Assembly (NCBI RefSeq): GCF_003403015.1
Contig: NZ_QURL01000012.1
Location: forward strand, 1 to 54,772
Source: Fulvimarina endophytica
Lineage (GTDB): Bacteria; Pseudomonadota; Alphaproteobacteria; Rhizobiales; Rhizobiaceae
DNA length: 54,772 nt
Direction of reading: 5' to 3'
In this document: positions 9,083 to 17,875 of the stretch, piece after piece
How the letters are laid out: each line of letters starts with the position of its first letter
Numbering within the stretch: the stretch's first letter is position 1
The notes under the pieces: generated by a model
What the model was told of the DNA's origin: nothing
Seen by the model: only the letters and a program-made list of their open reading frames with translations
The model's database searches: none
Translations under genes and position numbers: made by a program

Positions 9083-9809
9083 CGCCCTCTCCGGAACAGC
9101 GTTCGCTGTCGCATTTCTCATTCCGACGCTCGCTCCTGCCGAAAGCATGGTGTTCTCCGTGCGTGGCGATGGCGCACTCCGAGCGCAGACACATCAGTCC
9201 GCGTTCTCGAAATCCTACGGCGACGCCAGTCGCGAAGGCGGCTCTGGTCTCTTCATCTTCGGTGAAAGCAACGAAGACGACGGTGCCGATGGCGGCCCCA
9301 ACGAAGCCTCAGTGAACTCGACTTCGGGCGAACGGACTTCCGTGTCCCCACATTCCACGATTGCTACAGCACCGACGCCACCCGCCGCCATTCTCACTGC
9401 GATCGATGACACCGCCATCCGGTACGGCTCGCATCCCGCGCTTCGAACCGCTAGTCTGACGGTCTCCGACTGGCGGCGATACTTCCGCGCAAATATCGAG
9501 ATCGAAAGCGCTTACGATCCTGACGCCACCAGTCCCGTCGGCGCACTCGGCCTTGGCCAACTGATGCCAGAGACGGCCGCCAATCTCGGCGTCGACCCAT
9601 CCAACGTCGTCCAGAACCTCGACGGTTCAGCCCGTTATCTCCTCGCTATGCTGGAGCGCTTCGGCGACGAGAAACTCGCGCTCGCCGCCTACAACGCCGG
9701 GCCCGAAGCGGTCGCGCGCCATGGCGGCATTCCTCCCTTCGAAGAAACCCGAAACCACGTCGTCCGCGTCATGGCGGTCGCCGAACGTCTCAACGGAGAA
9801 ACCCGATGA
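9021..9809 (+). CDS. virB1: VirB1-like lytic transglycosylase
   Basis: A 262-residue SLT-type lytic transglycosylase that would open peptidoglycan for T4SS assembly. The frame is open further upstream, but the ATG at 9021 gives a sensible export signal (TTARTNALSGTAFAVAFLIP, then APAES). Residues 45-130 are low-complexity Ser/Thr linker. The catalytic domain lies at about 145-255: the Glu in NIEIESAYDPDATSPVGALG, GLGQLMPETAANLGVD, and AAYNAGP near the end. The last codons overlap the VirB2 start in an ATGA junction, so it belongs to the same operon. VirB1 is the first gene of classical virB operons, which supports the name. Confidence 0.88.
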   Translation: MRGQGRFSARFRPLLTTARTNALSGTAFAVAFLIPTLAPAESMVFSVRGDGALRAQTHQSAFSKSYGDASREGGSGLFIFGESNEDDGADGGPNEASVNSTSGERTSVSPHSTIATAPTPPAAILTAIDDTAIRYGSHPALRTASLTVSDWRRYFRANIEIESAYDPDATSPVGALGLGQLMPETAANLGVDPSNVVQNLDGSARYLLAMLERFGDEKLALAAYNAGPEAVARHGGIPPFEETRNHVVRVMAVAERLNGETR

Positions 9810-10099
9810 CGCCTCGCCTCAACACGCTTCTGCCCATCTTGGCCATAGCTCTCATGGCCAGTGAGCCGGCACTCGCCCAGGCTCTGGATCTCTCACCGGT
9901 CCAGGCACTGTTGCAGGGTCTGATCGACATCATCACCGGCCCGCTTGGGATCGCCATCGGCACGCTGGCGCTAATCGGCGTGTTTCTTTCCTGGCTCTTC
10001 GGCATCGTCGATTTCCGCCAAGCTATGTGGACGATCGTCGGGATCGCAGGCGTCGCGGCGGCCCCGACCATCGTCGGCTCAATCTGGTCGACGACTTAA
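9806..10099 (+). CDS. virB2: VirB2/TrbC-family pilin
   Basis: A 97-residue pilin subunit with a long signal peptide (LPILAIALMASEPALAQA) and two hydrophobic helices (ITGPLGIAIGTLALIGVFLS and MWTIVGIAGVAAAPTIVGS) joined by a short loop, the standard TrbC/VirB2 hairpin. Mature VirB2 polymerises into the conjugative pilus and is extracted from the inner membrane by VirB4 and VirB11. Its ATG overlaps the virB1 stop. Length and order (B1-B2-B3-B4) are typical. Confidence 0.9.
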   Translation: MTPRLNTLLPILAIALMASEPALAQALDLSPVQALLQGLIDIITGPLGIAIGTLALIGVFLSWLFGIVDFRQAMWTIVGIAGVAAAPTIVGSIWSTT

Positions 10100-10117
10100 G
10101 CTGCGGCATTCGGCATC

Positions 10118-10396
10118 ATGGCAGAACAATCGCCCGTCTATCTCGGCCTCGTGCGGCCCGCCAAGCTCCTCGGCCTTCCGATGATGTACGCCATGGTATG
10201 GCTGTTCGCGTCCGTGCTTCTGTTTCTCTGGATCCAGAGCTGGATTGTCCTCGCACTCTCCGCGCTCGCCTATCCGGCGATCTGGAAGGCCGCGGACTGG
10301 GACCCGCATTTCCTAAATGTGGTCGCCGTCAGCCTGGAGGAGACGCGGCCGACGCCGAACCGGGCGCGCCACGGAGGCGACAGCTATGCTCCATGA
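10118..10396 (+). CDS. virB3: VirB3-family inner-membrane protein
   Basis: A 92-residue protein with the VirB3 opening SPVYLGLVRPAKLLGLPMMY and two membrane helices (AMVWLFASVLLFLWIQSWIV and neighbouring LALSALAYPAIW). VirB3 is an inner-membrane component that binds VirB4. The gene ends 11 bases inside the virB4 coding region, so translation is probably coupled. Confidence 0.9.
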   Translation: MAEQSPVYLGLVRPAKLLGLPMMYAMVWLFASVLLFLWIQSWIVLALSALAYPAIWKAADWDPHFLNVVAVSLEETRPTPNRARHGGDSYAP

Positions 10397-12743
10397 CACC
10401 GCACGACCTTACGAGCTTCTTCCGAGCTGGGCCGCGAAGGAGACGGAGCTCGCCTCGCTCCTTCCTTACGTTTCTCTTGTCGACGACGTCACCATCCGCA
10501 CGCGCGGCAACGAACTGTTCCAGTCGATCCGGCTGTCGGGCCTCGACAGCCATACGACGGACGACGCCGTACTCGACAAGATGCGGAACCTGTTCGCACG
10601 GATCATCACTCAAAGTGGTTCGGACTTCGCCTTCTATCTTCACAAGGTCTCGAAGCGGGTCGATCATGGCCTGCCTGCGATCGAAGACGACAGTTTCGCA
10701 TCCGCGGTTGATCATCGGTGGCGCACTTACCTCGACGGATCAGACCTCCGCGAGAAGACGCTGACGCTCACCGTCATCAAACGCCCGACGTTCGGCTCGA
10801 AGGTGCCCTTCCGGCGGTCGAAGTCGGTAGACCGGCTTCGCGGCGAGACGCAGAAGTCGCTGCGCCGACTGAACGAAGTCGTCGACTTCATTCTCTCCAC
10901 CTTTTCCGCCATGGACCCACGCCGCTTGTCTGCGTCCAGCGGCGAACTGCTCGGCTTTCTCGGCGCACTCAACACCGGGCGTGAGACGCCGATCTATCGC
11001 GGTTCGTCCTACGGGTATGTTGCGCAGGACGTTGCCAATACACGCATCACGTTCCGTGGGCCGACCTTCACACTATCCGAAGGCTGCGTAGGCAACCGCG
11101 TTGGCGCATCCTATGCGATCAAGAGCTATCCGCAGGCCTCCGCCGCCACGATGTTCGACGAGCTCGACCTGCCGGTCGACATGGTCGTCACCCATTCCTT
11201 CACGGGCATCAACTCTAACCTGATGGCCGGACGGATCAAACGCGAGATGCGCATGCGGCGCGCGGCCGACGACGGCGCGATCTCGCTGCTCGAGGAAATG
11301 CCCGCCGCCCTCGACGATCTCGAAACTGGACGTCTCAGCTTCGGCGAGCATCACATGACGGCGACTGTCTTCGCCGATAGCGAGGCCGGGCTCGAAGCGA
11401 TCGGCGCGGAGATCCGTAACATCGGATCGACGCAAGGCGTCACGCTGATCAACGAGAGCCTCGCCGCCAAGACCCACTTCTTCGCCCAACATCCCGGCAA
11501 CGCCGCCAAGCGCAGCCGCAAAGCCGCGATCACCAACCGAAACTTCGCCGATTTCGCGGCCCTCCATCGGACTCAGATGGGAAAGCGCGGCCAGGAGACG
11601 CCATGGGGGGCGCCGGTGACGATGCTTCCGACGGTCGGTCGCGGCGGCTTCTGGTTCAATTTTCATGAACGGGGCACCCCCGACGCCGAACCGACCGGCG
11701 GCCATACGCTGATCCTTGGGCGTCCCGGCTCCGGCAAGTCTGTGCTGGCGGGGTTCCTGATGACTGAAGCGAAGCGACTGGGCGCCCGCCTCTTCGTTTT
11801 CGACTATCGCCGCGGCATGGAAATGGCGGTCCGCGCGAATGGCGGGCGATACGCCGCGATCAACGCGTCCGAGCCGACCGGCCTCAATCCGCTGCGCACC
11901 GAGACCGACGCCCGCGGCCAGGCCTGGCTCGCCGACTGGCTGGCCGCCCTCGTCCAGCGCTCCGACAAACCCCTCTCGCCGGTTCAGATTAACCGCATCC
12001 AGGAGGTCGTCCGGCAGAATGCCGAAGCGGATGTCGCTCTTCGCAACTGGGACGATCTCGCTTCGCTCTTCGTATCCGCCGATGACGAGGGCGATATCCA
12101 CGAGCGCCTCTGCGAATGGACACGGGACGGACGCTATGGCTGGATCTTCGGCCAGAGCTTTGAGGACACCTTCTCACTCGAGGGCGAGACGGTCGGTTTC
12201 GATCTCACCGACATTCTGGACAGCGAGAGCGAGAAGGAGCGGATGGCGGTCCTTTCCTATCTCTTCCGGCGCGTCGAACGGGTGATCGAAGACCGCAGGC
12301 GGACGATTATCGTCATCGACGAGGCCTGGAAGGCGCTCGACAACGGCTACTTCGCCGAACGCCTGAGCAATTGGCTGGTGACGGCGCGCAAACAGAACGC
12401 CGTCGTCGTCATGATGACCCAGTACGCCAACCAGCTTGAGCGTACCCGCACCGGCAAGACGATCGTCGAGTCCGTCCCGACGCAGATCCTCCTGCCGAAC
12501 ATCCGCGCGAAAGCCGACGACTACGCCATGCTGGGGCTTCAGGAAAAGGAGCTCGACGTCCTTCTCAATTCGGGAAGCCATTCGCGGCTCGCTCTCGTCC
12601 GAGACGATCAGGGTTCGGTCGTCGTCGACGCTGACCTCAGCCCTCTCGGTCCCCTCCTGACAATTCTCGGCGGCATGGAAAAGGGCGAGGAGCTCGCCGG
12701 TGCCGACTATCGCGACCGTGCAGACTTCTGGAGACTCCCATGA
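10386..12743 (+). CDS. virB4: VirB4 T4SS ATPase
   Basis: A 785-residue CagE/TrbE/VirB4 ATPase that powers pilus biogenesis and substrate transfer at the inner membrane. I chose the ATG at 10386 (MLHDTARPYELLPSWAAKET) because it is the normal family start and overlaps virB3. The Walker A motif GRPGSGKS lies near residue 447 and Walker B IIVIDEAW near 641. The region ANQLERTRTGKTIVESVPTQ and the downstream QILLPN are the conserved C-terminal signature. Length is normal and no key residue is missing. Its stop overlaps the ATG of the next small lipoprotein gene. Confidence 0.96.
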   Translation: MLHDTARPYELLPSWAAKETELASLLPYVSLVDDVTIRTRGNELFQSIRLSGLDSHTTDDAVLDKMRNLFARIITQSGSDFAFYLHKVSKRVDHGLPAIEDDSFASAVDHRWRTYLDGSDLREKTLTLTVIKRPTFGSKVPFRRSKSVDRLRGETQKSLRRLNEVVDFILSTFSAMDPRRLSASSGELLGFLGALNTGRETPIYRGSSYGYVAQDVANTRITFRGPTFTLSEGCVGNRVGASYAIKSYPQASAATMFDELDLPVDMVVTHSFTGINSNLMAGRIKREMRMRRAADDGAISLLEEMPAALDDLETGRLSFGEHHMTATVFADSEAGLEAIGAEIRNIGSTQGVTLINESLAAKTHFFAQHPGNAAKRSRKAAITNRNFADFAALHRTQMGKRGQETPWGAPVTMLPTVGRGGFWFNFHERGTPDAEPTGGHTLILGRPGSGKSVLAGFLMTEAKRLGARLFVFDYRRGMEMAVRANGGRYAAINASEPTGLNPLRTETDARGQAWLADWLAALVQRSDKPLSPVQINRIQEVVRQNAEADVALRNWDDLASLFVSADDEGDIHERLCEWTRDGRYGWIFGQSFEDTFSLEGETVGFDLTDILDSESEKERMAVLSYLFRRVERVIEDRRRTIIVIDEAWKALDNGYFAERLSNWLVTARKQNAVVVMMTQYANQLERTRTGKTIVESVPTQILLPNIRAKADDYAMLGLQEKELDVLLNSGSHSRLALVRDDQGSVVVDADLSPLGPLLTILGGMEKGEELAGADYRDRADFWRLP

Positions 12744-12919
12744 CCACTATCGTCTTCAAGTCCGTCGTCTTCACCCTGCTTTCCATGATCGGCATGGGAC
12801 TTGGCGGGTGTGGCTCGACCCCGCCGGCGGCGAACTGCTTCAGCTACGCATCGGAAGACGACGGCCCGTGCCAGTTCGAACCGCTCGGCTCCTCGCGTTG
12901 GGATCAGTTCGATGGCTGA
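12740..12919 (+). CDS. Small VirB7-like lipoprotein
   Basis: A 59-residue protein coded between virB4 and the next gene, overlapping both (ATGA junctions at each end). It has a short signal (FKSVVFTLLSMIGMG) and a lipobox LGGC with the lipidated cysteine at residue 24. The mature part is about 36 residues with two more cysteines (AANCFSY, DGPCQFE). Small lipoproteins in this place act as VirB7, tethering VirB9 to the outer membrane, sometimes by a disulphide. Sequence alone cannot prove VirB7 identity because these proteins diverge quickly. The overlap arrangement and lipobox make it a real gene. Confidence 0.75.
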   Translation: MTTIVFKSVVFTLLSMIGMGLGGCGSTPPAANCFSYASEDDGPCQFEPLGSSRWDQFDG

Positions 12920-14105
12920 GCGATTTCTCTCATCATCGAAGGCGCTCGCCCTTACCGCTAGCCTCGCAGCGGCGCTGACCGTTCCCGCTCTACCGGCCTC
13001 CGCCCAAGGCGTTCCGGTGTTCGATCCGGGCGTCTTCGCTAAGCGCAAGGCGGCGCTCGAACACGGCGAGGCCGATCTCGCCCGCCAGCGCGCGCAGCTG
13101 TCGAAGGCAGACCGGCTCAACGCGCTGAAATCCGAGCAGCTCGATACTCTCGACGCCGTTCATTCGACGGCGGTCACTGGCGACAGCGACATCGCCGGGA
13201 TGATTGGCGGTCTTGAGTCAGGCGACTCCGCGGCGGACCTGGGTCGCGATGGCCCCGACGCCGACGAGCTCTACAGCGCGGAGGATTCAAACCCCGGCGC
13301 AGCGCGCCTCTTCGGCGATGCGAGCGGCAACGTCGAAGAGCTAATCATAAAAGCAGCGAAGGAAACTCATAGCCTCGCCGGCGTCGGCAAGGCGGGTCTG
13401 TCGCTCGTTCAGTGGCGCTGCCTCATGCAGGCGCTGATCTGGCAGGAGAGCCGGTTTGCGATCGGTGCGAAATCGCCGGTCGGAGCCTTCGGTCTCACCC
13501 AGATCATGCCGGGCACGGCGAGCGATCTCGGCATCAACCCGGAATACTACGACAGCCCCTATCTGCAGGTGACCGGCGGCGCCCGGTATCTGGCGCAGAT
13601 GCTCAATATGTTCGGCGGCAACATCGTCCACGGTCTCGCCGCCTACAATGCCGGTCCAGGCAATGTCCAAAACTATGGCGGCGTACCGCCGTTTGCTGAA
13701 ACCCGGCACTATGTCGAGGTCATCCCGCGCCGCTACAACCAGTATCTCGCAAAGGTCGGCGGCATCGATGCTCTCGGCACGATCGAGCCGGCGCTGCTCG
13801 CCAACTCGAACCTCAGCCTTTCCGCCGGCGGTGCGCGCTTCTACGGCGCGGAGAGCCGGACGACGATCCGAGGCGCAGTCGAACGCATTCGATCGATCAT
13901 CATCCGGATCGGCGAGACCGAAACCCTCAAAGAGTCCTATGACCTCAACACCTATGCGCGTGCCGAACTCGCCCGCCTGGTGGCGCTTCGGACCCGCCTC
14001 AAGGCCGCACGGACCAAGCCACTGTCGGCCGAGCAAATCGCGATGGCGAGCCGCATAGCCCGCGAACGCGCCTTCATGACCTTCGAGCTTCAGGAAATCA
14101 ATTGA
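12912..14105 (+). CDS. SLT transglycosylase in a VirB5-like scaffold
   Basis: A 397-residue exported protein starting MAERFLSSSKALALTASLAA. After the signal it has AQGVPVFDPGVFAKRKAALE and a helical region, then an SLT domain at about residues 165-280 (catalytic Glu in IWQESRFAIGAKSPVGAFGL, TQIMPGTASDLGI, HGLAAYNAGPGNVQNYGG). It ends with a helical tail (ETLKESYDLNTYARAELARL to ERAFMTFELQEIN). Both the opening AQGVPV and the tail match the next gene, virB5 (AQGVPVVDTQNI; QETLKESVDHNTRMTAELAI; EEQRFMDFTLPDLD). It therefore looks like a VirB5 paralogue with an inserted transglycosylase domain. It overlaps both neighbours, so it is cotranslated with them. A second transglycosylase (virB1) exists in the same operon. 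Confidence 0.85.
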   Translation: MAERFLSSSKALALTASLAAALTVPALPASAQGVPVFDPGVFAKRKAALEHGEADLARQRAQLSKADRLNALKSEQLDTLDAVHSTAVTGDSDIAGMIGGLESGDSAADLGRDGPDADELYSAEDSNPGAARLFGDASGNVEELIIKAAKETHSLAGVGKAGLSLVQWRCLMQALIWQESRFAIGAKSPVGAFGLTQIMPGTASDLGINPEYYDSPYLQVTGGARYLAQMLNMFGGNIVHGLAAYNAGPGNVQNYGGVPPFAETRHYVEVIPRRYNQYLAKVGGIDALGTIEPALLANSNLSLSAGGARFYGAESRTTIRGAVERIRSIIIRIGETETLKESYDLNTYARAELARLVALRTRLKAARTKPLSAEQIAMASRIARERAFMTFELQEIN

Positions 14106-14989
14106 TGCCCGCATTTGCCCAGAACAGAAAGCTCGCGTCGACAGCCCGCGTTAGTTACTCGGCTCCGCGCATTGCAGGTAAGCGGCGCTCATCTTCGGCG
14201 CAATCGATCTTCACCACTGCCGCATTCGCCAGTGCGATGCTCATCTCGCTTATTGCCTCCGTGTCTTCGTCTCCCGCGCAAGGCGTGCCGGTCGTCGATA
14301 CCCAGAACATCGCCCAGGAGATCCGTCAGTTCCAGCAAATGCTGGAAGACTTCGGCATCCAGACCGATCAGCTCGACCGGCTTGTCGAACAGATCAACCT
14401 CCTTCAGGATCAGATCGATCAGCTCGAGGAGACCTATGCCGCGCTCAGCGGTGCGAGCAACATCGTTCAGATGGCGATGGACGGTGATCTGAACGGCCTG
14501 CTCGACGCTGAGTTCGGGGACATGATCGAACTCGCCAGCGATATCGCGAAGGGCGACTATTCCGGTCTCATCGGAACCGCAGCCCCGCAGCTGAAGACCC
14601 AGATGGAAGCCGTCCTCAACGAAGCCGGCTTTGACGACGACACGATCCGCGAGATGGCGACGAGTGGCGAGGTCACGGCACGGAATACAGCGACCCGCGC
14701 GACGACTGGCGCGGTGATGTCAGCGGCAGCCGCGAACAGTCATGGCGATGCCGGCAAATCCCTCGAGCGCGTCGAAGAACTCGTCTCAATGATCCCGGAT
14801 CAGGAGACCCTCAAAGAGAGCGTCGATCACAACACCCGCATGACTGCGGAACTTGCGATTGCGCTCACCCGCATGTGGGAACTCGAAGCGATCCAGACCG
14901 TCGGCGCTGGCCAGAGCGGCGTCGTCGATGCTGCGACGATCGCCGAAGAGCAGCGCTTCATGGATTTCACCCTACCGGACCTCGACTGA
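14105..14989 (+). CDS. virB5: VirB5-like minor pilin
   Basis: A 294-residue exported protein. The ATG at 14105 overlaps the preceding stop. A signal segment (ASAMLISLIASVSSSPAQG) follows a 40-residue basic N-terminus, longer than usual; an internal start is possible. The mature protein is almost all helical with coiled-coil character (QIDQLEETYAALSGASNIVQ), a central region, and the conserved C-terminus QETLKESVDHNTRMTAELAI followed by EEQRFMDFTLPDLD. VirB5 caps the pilus tip and helps contact the recipient. Its N- and C-terminal parts are shared with the preceding transglycosylase gene, pointing to tandem duplication. Confidence 0.8.
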   Translation: MPAFAQNRKLASTARVSYSAPRIAGKRRSSSAQSIFTTAAFASAMLISLIASVSSSPAQGVPVVDTQNIAQEIRQFQQMLEDFGIQTDQLDRLVEQINLLQDQIDQLEETYAALSGASNIVQMAMDGDLNGLLDAEFGDMIELASDIAKGDYSGLIGTAAPQLKTQMEAVLNEAGFDDDTIREMATSGEVTARNTATRATTGAVMSAAAANSHGDAGKSLERVEELVSMIPDQETLKESVDHNTRMTAELAIALTRMWELEAIQTVGAGQSGVVDAATIAEEQRFMDFTLPDLD

Positions 14990-15126
14990 GCGAACGCCGA
15001 GCGATCAGGCAAGAATTGGCAGCCCAGCGGGCGACGACGGTGGCGTTTGCGACCGCGAACGGGATCGCAAAGGCGGCCCTTCCCTACGCACGCGAGACCA
15101 GCCGACAACACGACGGAACAGATGAA

Positions 15127-15804
15127 ATGAACGAATACCTTGAAGAGGAGCTGGTCTATGGCGCGCGGCGGCGCGAGCAGCTCTGGCGGACCCTCGCCTT
15201 CAGCGGCCTTGCCTTCGGCGTCGTCGGTTGCCTCGCTGCGGCGAGCGTCGCCATTCTCGACATCGATCCGCCACCCGTCGTCATACCGTTCGATTCCGAG
15301 ACCGGCGTCGCGCTTCCGAACGCGTCCGTCGAGGCGGAGTCGATCAAGGAGCGGCCTGCCATCATTCAGTCGCAGGTCTTTCGCTATGTGACAGCCCGCG
15401 AGACCTACAACCAGCTCGACAACGATCTGCGCATCCGCCGCGTCCTATCGATGTCGGACGGCAACGCCGACGCCTCGCTCCGCGCGCTTTGGACAAGCGG
15501 CCACGAGGACTATCCGCCGACAAACTACGGAACGGACGCGCGGCTTGAAGTCGAAATCGGCTCGATCCAGCTTCTGACGAACAACCGCGCCCAGGTCCGC
15601 TTCAGAAAGCATCTCTCGTCACAGCGGGGCAGCCGGACAGGCCAGTTCACGGCGAACCTTCTCTTCGAGTTTCGGCCCGAGACGAGCCGGACCATCGACG
15701 ATGTCTGGCAGAACCCATTCGGCTTCACGGTCGTCGAATACGGCGTAACCTCCGATCGCATGGAGCCGGACGCATCCGAAGCCAAGAATGGAGGAGACGC
15801 GTGA
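15127..15804 (+). CDS. virB8: VirB8 T4SS assembly factor
   Basis: A 225-residue bitopic protein: short cytoplasmic start (MNEYLEEELVYGARRREQLW), one membrane helix (residues about 20-45) and a periplasmic NTF2-like domain (RETYNQLDNDLRIRRVLSMS, NNRAQVRFRKHLSSQRGSRT). VirB8 nucleates the inner-membrane part of the channel. The ATG at 15127 is the usual start. The same frame stays open and protein-like upstream (AAQRATTVAFATANGIAKAA) with a possible TTG at 15016, so an N-terminal extension or a separate tiny gene in the 138-base gap after virB5 is possible. The stop overlaps the virB9 start. Confidence 0.9.
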   Translation: MNEYLEEELVYGARRREQLWRTLAFSGLAFGVVGCLAAASVAILDIDPPPVVIPFDSETGVALPNASVEAESIKERPAIIQSQVFRYVTARETYNQLDNDLRIRRVLSMSDGNADASLRALWTSGHEDYPPTNYGTDARLEVEIGSIQLLTNNRAQVRFRKHLSSQRGSRTGQFTANLLFEFRPETSRTIDDVWQNPFGFTVVEYGVTSDRMEPDASEAKNGGDA

Positions 15805-16529
15805 TGTCGCGATCCTTGTCCTTCCGGCTCGTCGGGCCGCTCGTCCTGACCGCTGTCACGGTCGCCGCAGCGCAGCCCGCCCTTTCAGAATCCCGTCCGG
15901 CAAGCGGCCGCTATGATGAGCGGGTCCGTGAGGCGACCTATCGTGACGGCGAGGTCTACCGCATCAACGTGGCGATGACCCACGTCACCAGCGTCGAGTT
16001 CGGCCAAGGCGAGACCATCCGCTCGATCATCGCCGGTGATACAGAAGGTTTCCAGCTCGACGGCGTTCCGGGCGGGCGGGCGTTCGCCATCAAGCCGGCG
16101 GCGCGCGGCGTTTCGACCAACATCACGGTATACACCAACCGCCGCAGCTACTACTTCAATGTAAGGGAAGCAGCGCATCCGCACTACGTCATCCGGTTCG
16201 CCTACCCGAACGCGAACGACAAACCGCAGAACGCCGTCGCCCGGCGTGCTCCGAATTACAGCTACGGCGCCAGCGGCTCGTCCGAGATCACGCCGAACGC
16301 GGTCTGGGACAACGGGACCTTCACCTATTTCCAGTTTCCGAAGAGCAGGCCGATACCTGCAATCTTCCGCGTTTCCGGCAATGGCGAGCGGTCGGTCAAC
16401 ACGCTGGCCACCGAGCAGGACGTAGTCCGCGTCTCCGGCGTGAGCGGACAATGGGTTCTGCGCCTCGGCGATCAGGTCATCTGTATCCAGGCTCTGCCTC
16501 AGGCTTTGGTGACGGGAGCGGTCGGATGA
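15804..16529 (+). CDS. virB9: VirB9/TrbG outer-membrane complex protein
   Basis: A 241-residue exported protein with signal MSRSLSFRLVGPLVLTAVTV and the CagX/VirB9 fold: VYRINVAMTHVTSVEFGQGE, TNITVYTNRRSYYFNV, and a C-terminal domain with NGTFTYFQFPKSRPIPAIFR. VirB9 forms the outer-membrane core with VirB7 and VirB10. The ATG at 15804 shares a base with the virB8 stop, and its own stop overlaps the virB10 ATG. Length is slightly short of the family average but all blocks are present. Confidence 0.93.
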   Translation: MSRSLSFRLVGPLVLTAVTVAAAQPALSESRPASGRYDERVREATYRDGEVYRINVAMTHVTSVEFGQGETIRSIIAGDTEGFQLDGVPGGRAFAIKPAARGVSTNITVYTNRRSYYFNVREAAHPHYVIRFAYPNANDKPQNAVARRAPNYSYGASGSSEITPNAVWDNGTFTYFQFPKSRPIPAIFRVSGNGERSVNTLATEQDVVRVSGVSGQWVLRLGDQVICIQALPQALVTGAVG

Positions 16530-17875
16530 GTGAAGCCAACGGTCAGATCAACGCCGCCGAGAGCCTCGACGAACGCCTGAAGGCGCTCGAAGCTGGCAGA
16601 AGCCGGTCGGGCCGAACAGGGCTGGCCCGGATGTCGCCGATCGCGGCAATCGGCGTCACAGTCAGTGTCGTCATCGTCGGCGGTCTTGCGATCTTTTCGA
16701 CGCTGGACGAGGCCGAGGAACCGATGGCGACCAGCGCGCCAGCGGAGTTCCAACCCGTTGGTAAGGGGTTTGGCTCTCTCGATATCCCTGAGCCTGTCAT
16801 TCAGCCAGCGCCGGAGCCTGAGATCGTCGAAACCGAAATACCAATGGTCGACCCATCGCTGATGACCGAGATCGCCAGCCTTAAGTCCGAGCTCGATCGC
16901 CTGAGGAATGCGCCGCTGCCAGCGCCGGACACCAGCGAGCAGGATGCGGCGATCGCAGACCTCGTCGCTCAGCTCGACAACCTGCGGGCTGAAAGCGCCG
17001 AGGCGCAGGAAGAGCTACAGCGCCGGCTCGACGAACGCGACCGCCAGCTCCGCCGCCTATCCTCCGAACTCGAAATGGCGCAGCTTCAGTCTAGACCGAC
17101 GCAGACAGGTCCGTCTGAAGAAGACATTCGTCTTGCGGAACTCGAAAGACGCCGGCAAGAAGCCGCCGCGTTTCAGGATGCGCGCGATGCCAGCGACATG
17201 ATCGCTTTCGGCGGCAGGTCAGCGGGATCAGGAAGCGACGGCGACGATCAGCGTCTCTCGCGCGACGCCGCCTTCGTGCGCAAGGGCGCGGCGACCGCAA
17301 AGGTCACCCAGGCCGAAGTAATCGCCAATCCATCGCGCACCGTTCCTCAGGGAACGCTCATCCAGGCCTCACTCGAAACCGCGCTCGACAGCTCTCTCCC
17401 GGGCGACATCCGCGCGATCGTCTCAGAGAATGTCCATGCCTTCGACGGCTCACGCGTCCTGATCCCGCGCGGCTCACGTCTCGTCGGCCGCTATCAATCC
17501 GATATCGATCTGGCGCAGGAGCGCGTTACCATCGCTTGGGACCGGATCATCCTGCCCTCGAACCAAAGCTTTCAGATCAGCGCCTATGGCGGCGATCAGC
17601 TTGGACGCGCCGGCGTCTCCGGCGATGTCGACACCCATTTTCTTGAGCGCTTCGGCTCGGCCGCGCTCCTCTCGATCGTCAGCGCCGGACCCTCACTGGC
17701 GACCGCAAGCCTGACGGACCCGGACGTCGTTGATACCATTGAAGACGTCGGCGGCGGTTTCGGCGGCTCGACGCGCAGCGCCATCGACGAAAGCCTTTCG
17801 ATCGAACCCACAATCCGGGTCCCGCAAGGCGCCGCGATCACCGTCATGGTTGACCGCGACCTGGAGATCTTCTGA
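16526..17875 (+). CDS. virB10: VirB10/TrbI channel protein
   Basis: A 449-residue protein spanning both membranes. The order is: cytoplasmic N-terminus with a basic stretch; membrane helix at about 36-58 (MSPIAAIGVTVSVVIVGGLA); Pro/Glu-rich linker (EPVIQPAPEPEIVETEIP); coiled-coil to about residue 200; and a TrbI beta-barrel domain from about 260 (GTLIQASLETALDSSLPGDI, RVLIPRGSRLVGRYQSD) to PQGAAITVMVDRDLEIF. VirB10 senses ATP use by VirB4, VirB11 and VirD4 and gates the outer channel. Start and stop overlap the neighbouring virB genes. Confidence 0.95.
   Translation: MSEANGQINAAESLDERLKALEAGRSRSGRTGLARMSPIAAIGVTVSVVIVGGLAIFSTLDEAEEPMATSAPAEFQPVGKGFGSLDIPEPVIQPAPEPEIVETEIPMVDPSLMTEIASLKSELDRLRNAPLPAPDTSEQDAAIADLVAQLDNLRAESAEAQEELQRRLDERDRQLRRLSSELEMAQLQSRPTQTGPSEEDIRLAELERRRQEAAAFQDARDASDMIAFGGRSAGSGSDGDDQRLSRDAAFVRKGAATAKVTQAEVIANPSRTVPQGTLIQASLETALDSSLPGDIRAIVSENVHAFDGSRVLIPRGSRLVGRYQSDIDLAQERVTIAWDRIILPSNQSFQISAYGGDQLGRAGVSGDVDTHFLERFGSAALLSIVSAGPSLATASLTDPDVVDTIEDVGGGFGGSTRSAIDESLSIEPTIRVPQGAAITVMVDRDLEIF

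Noticed and set aside
11073..12101. 342-codon minus-strand frame
   Set aside because: Antisense to the ATPase core of virB4; shadow frame.
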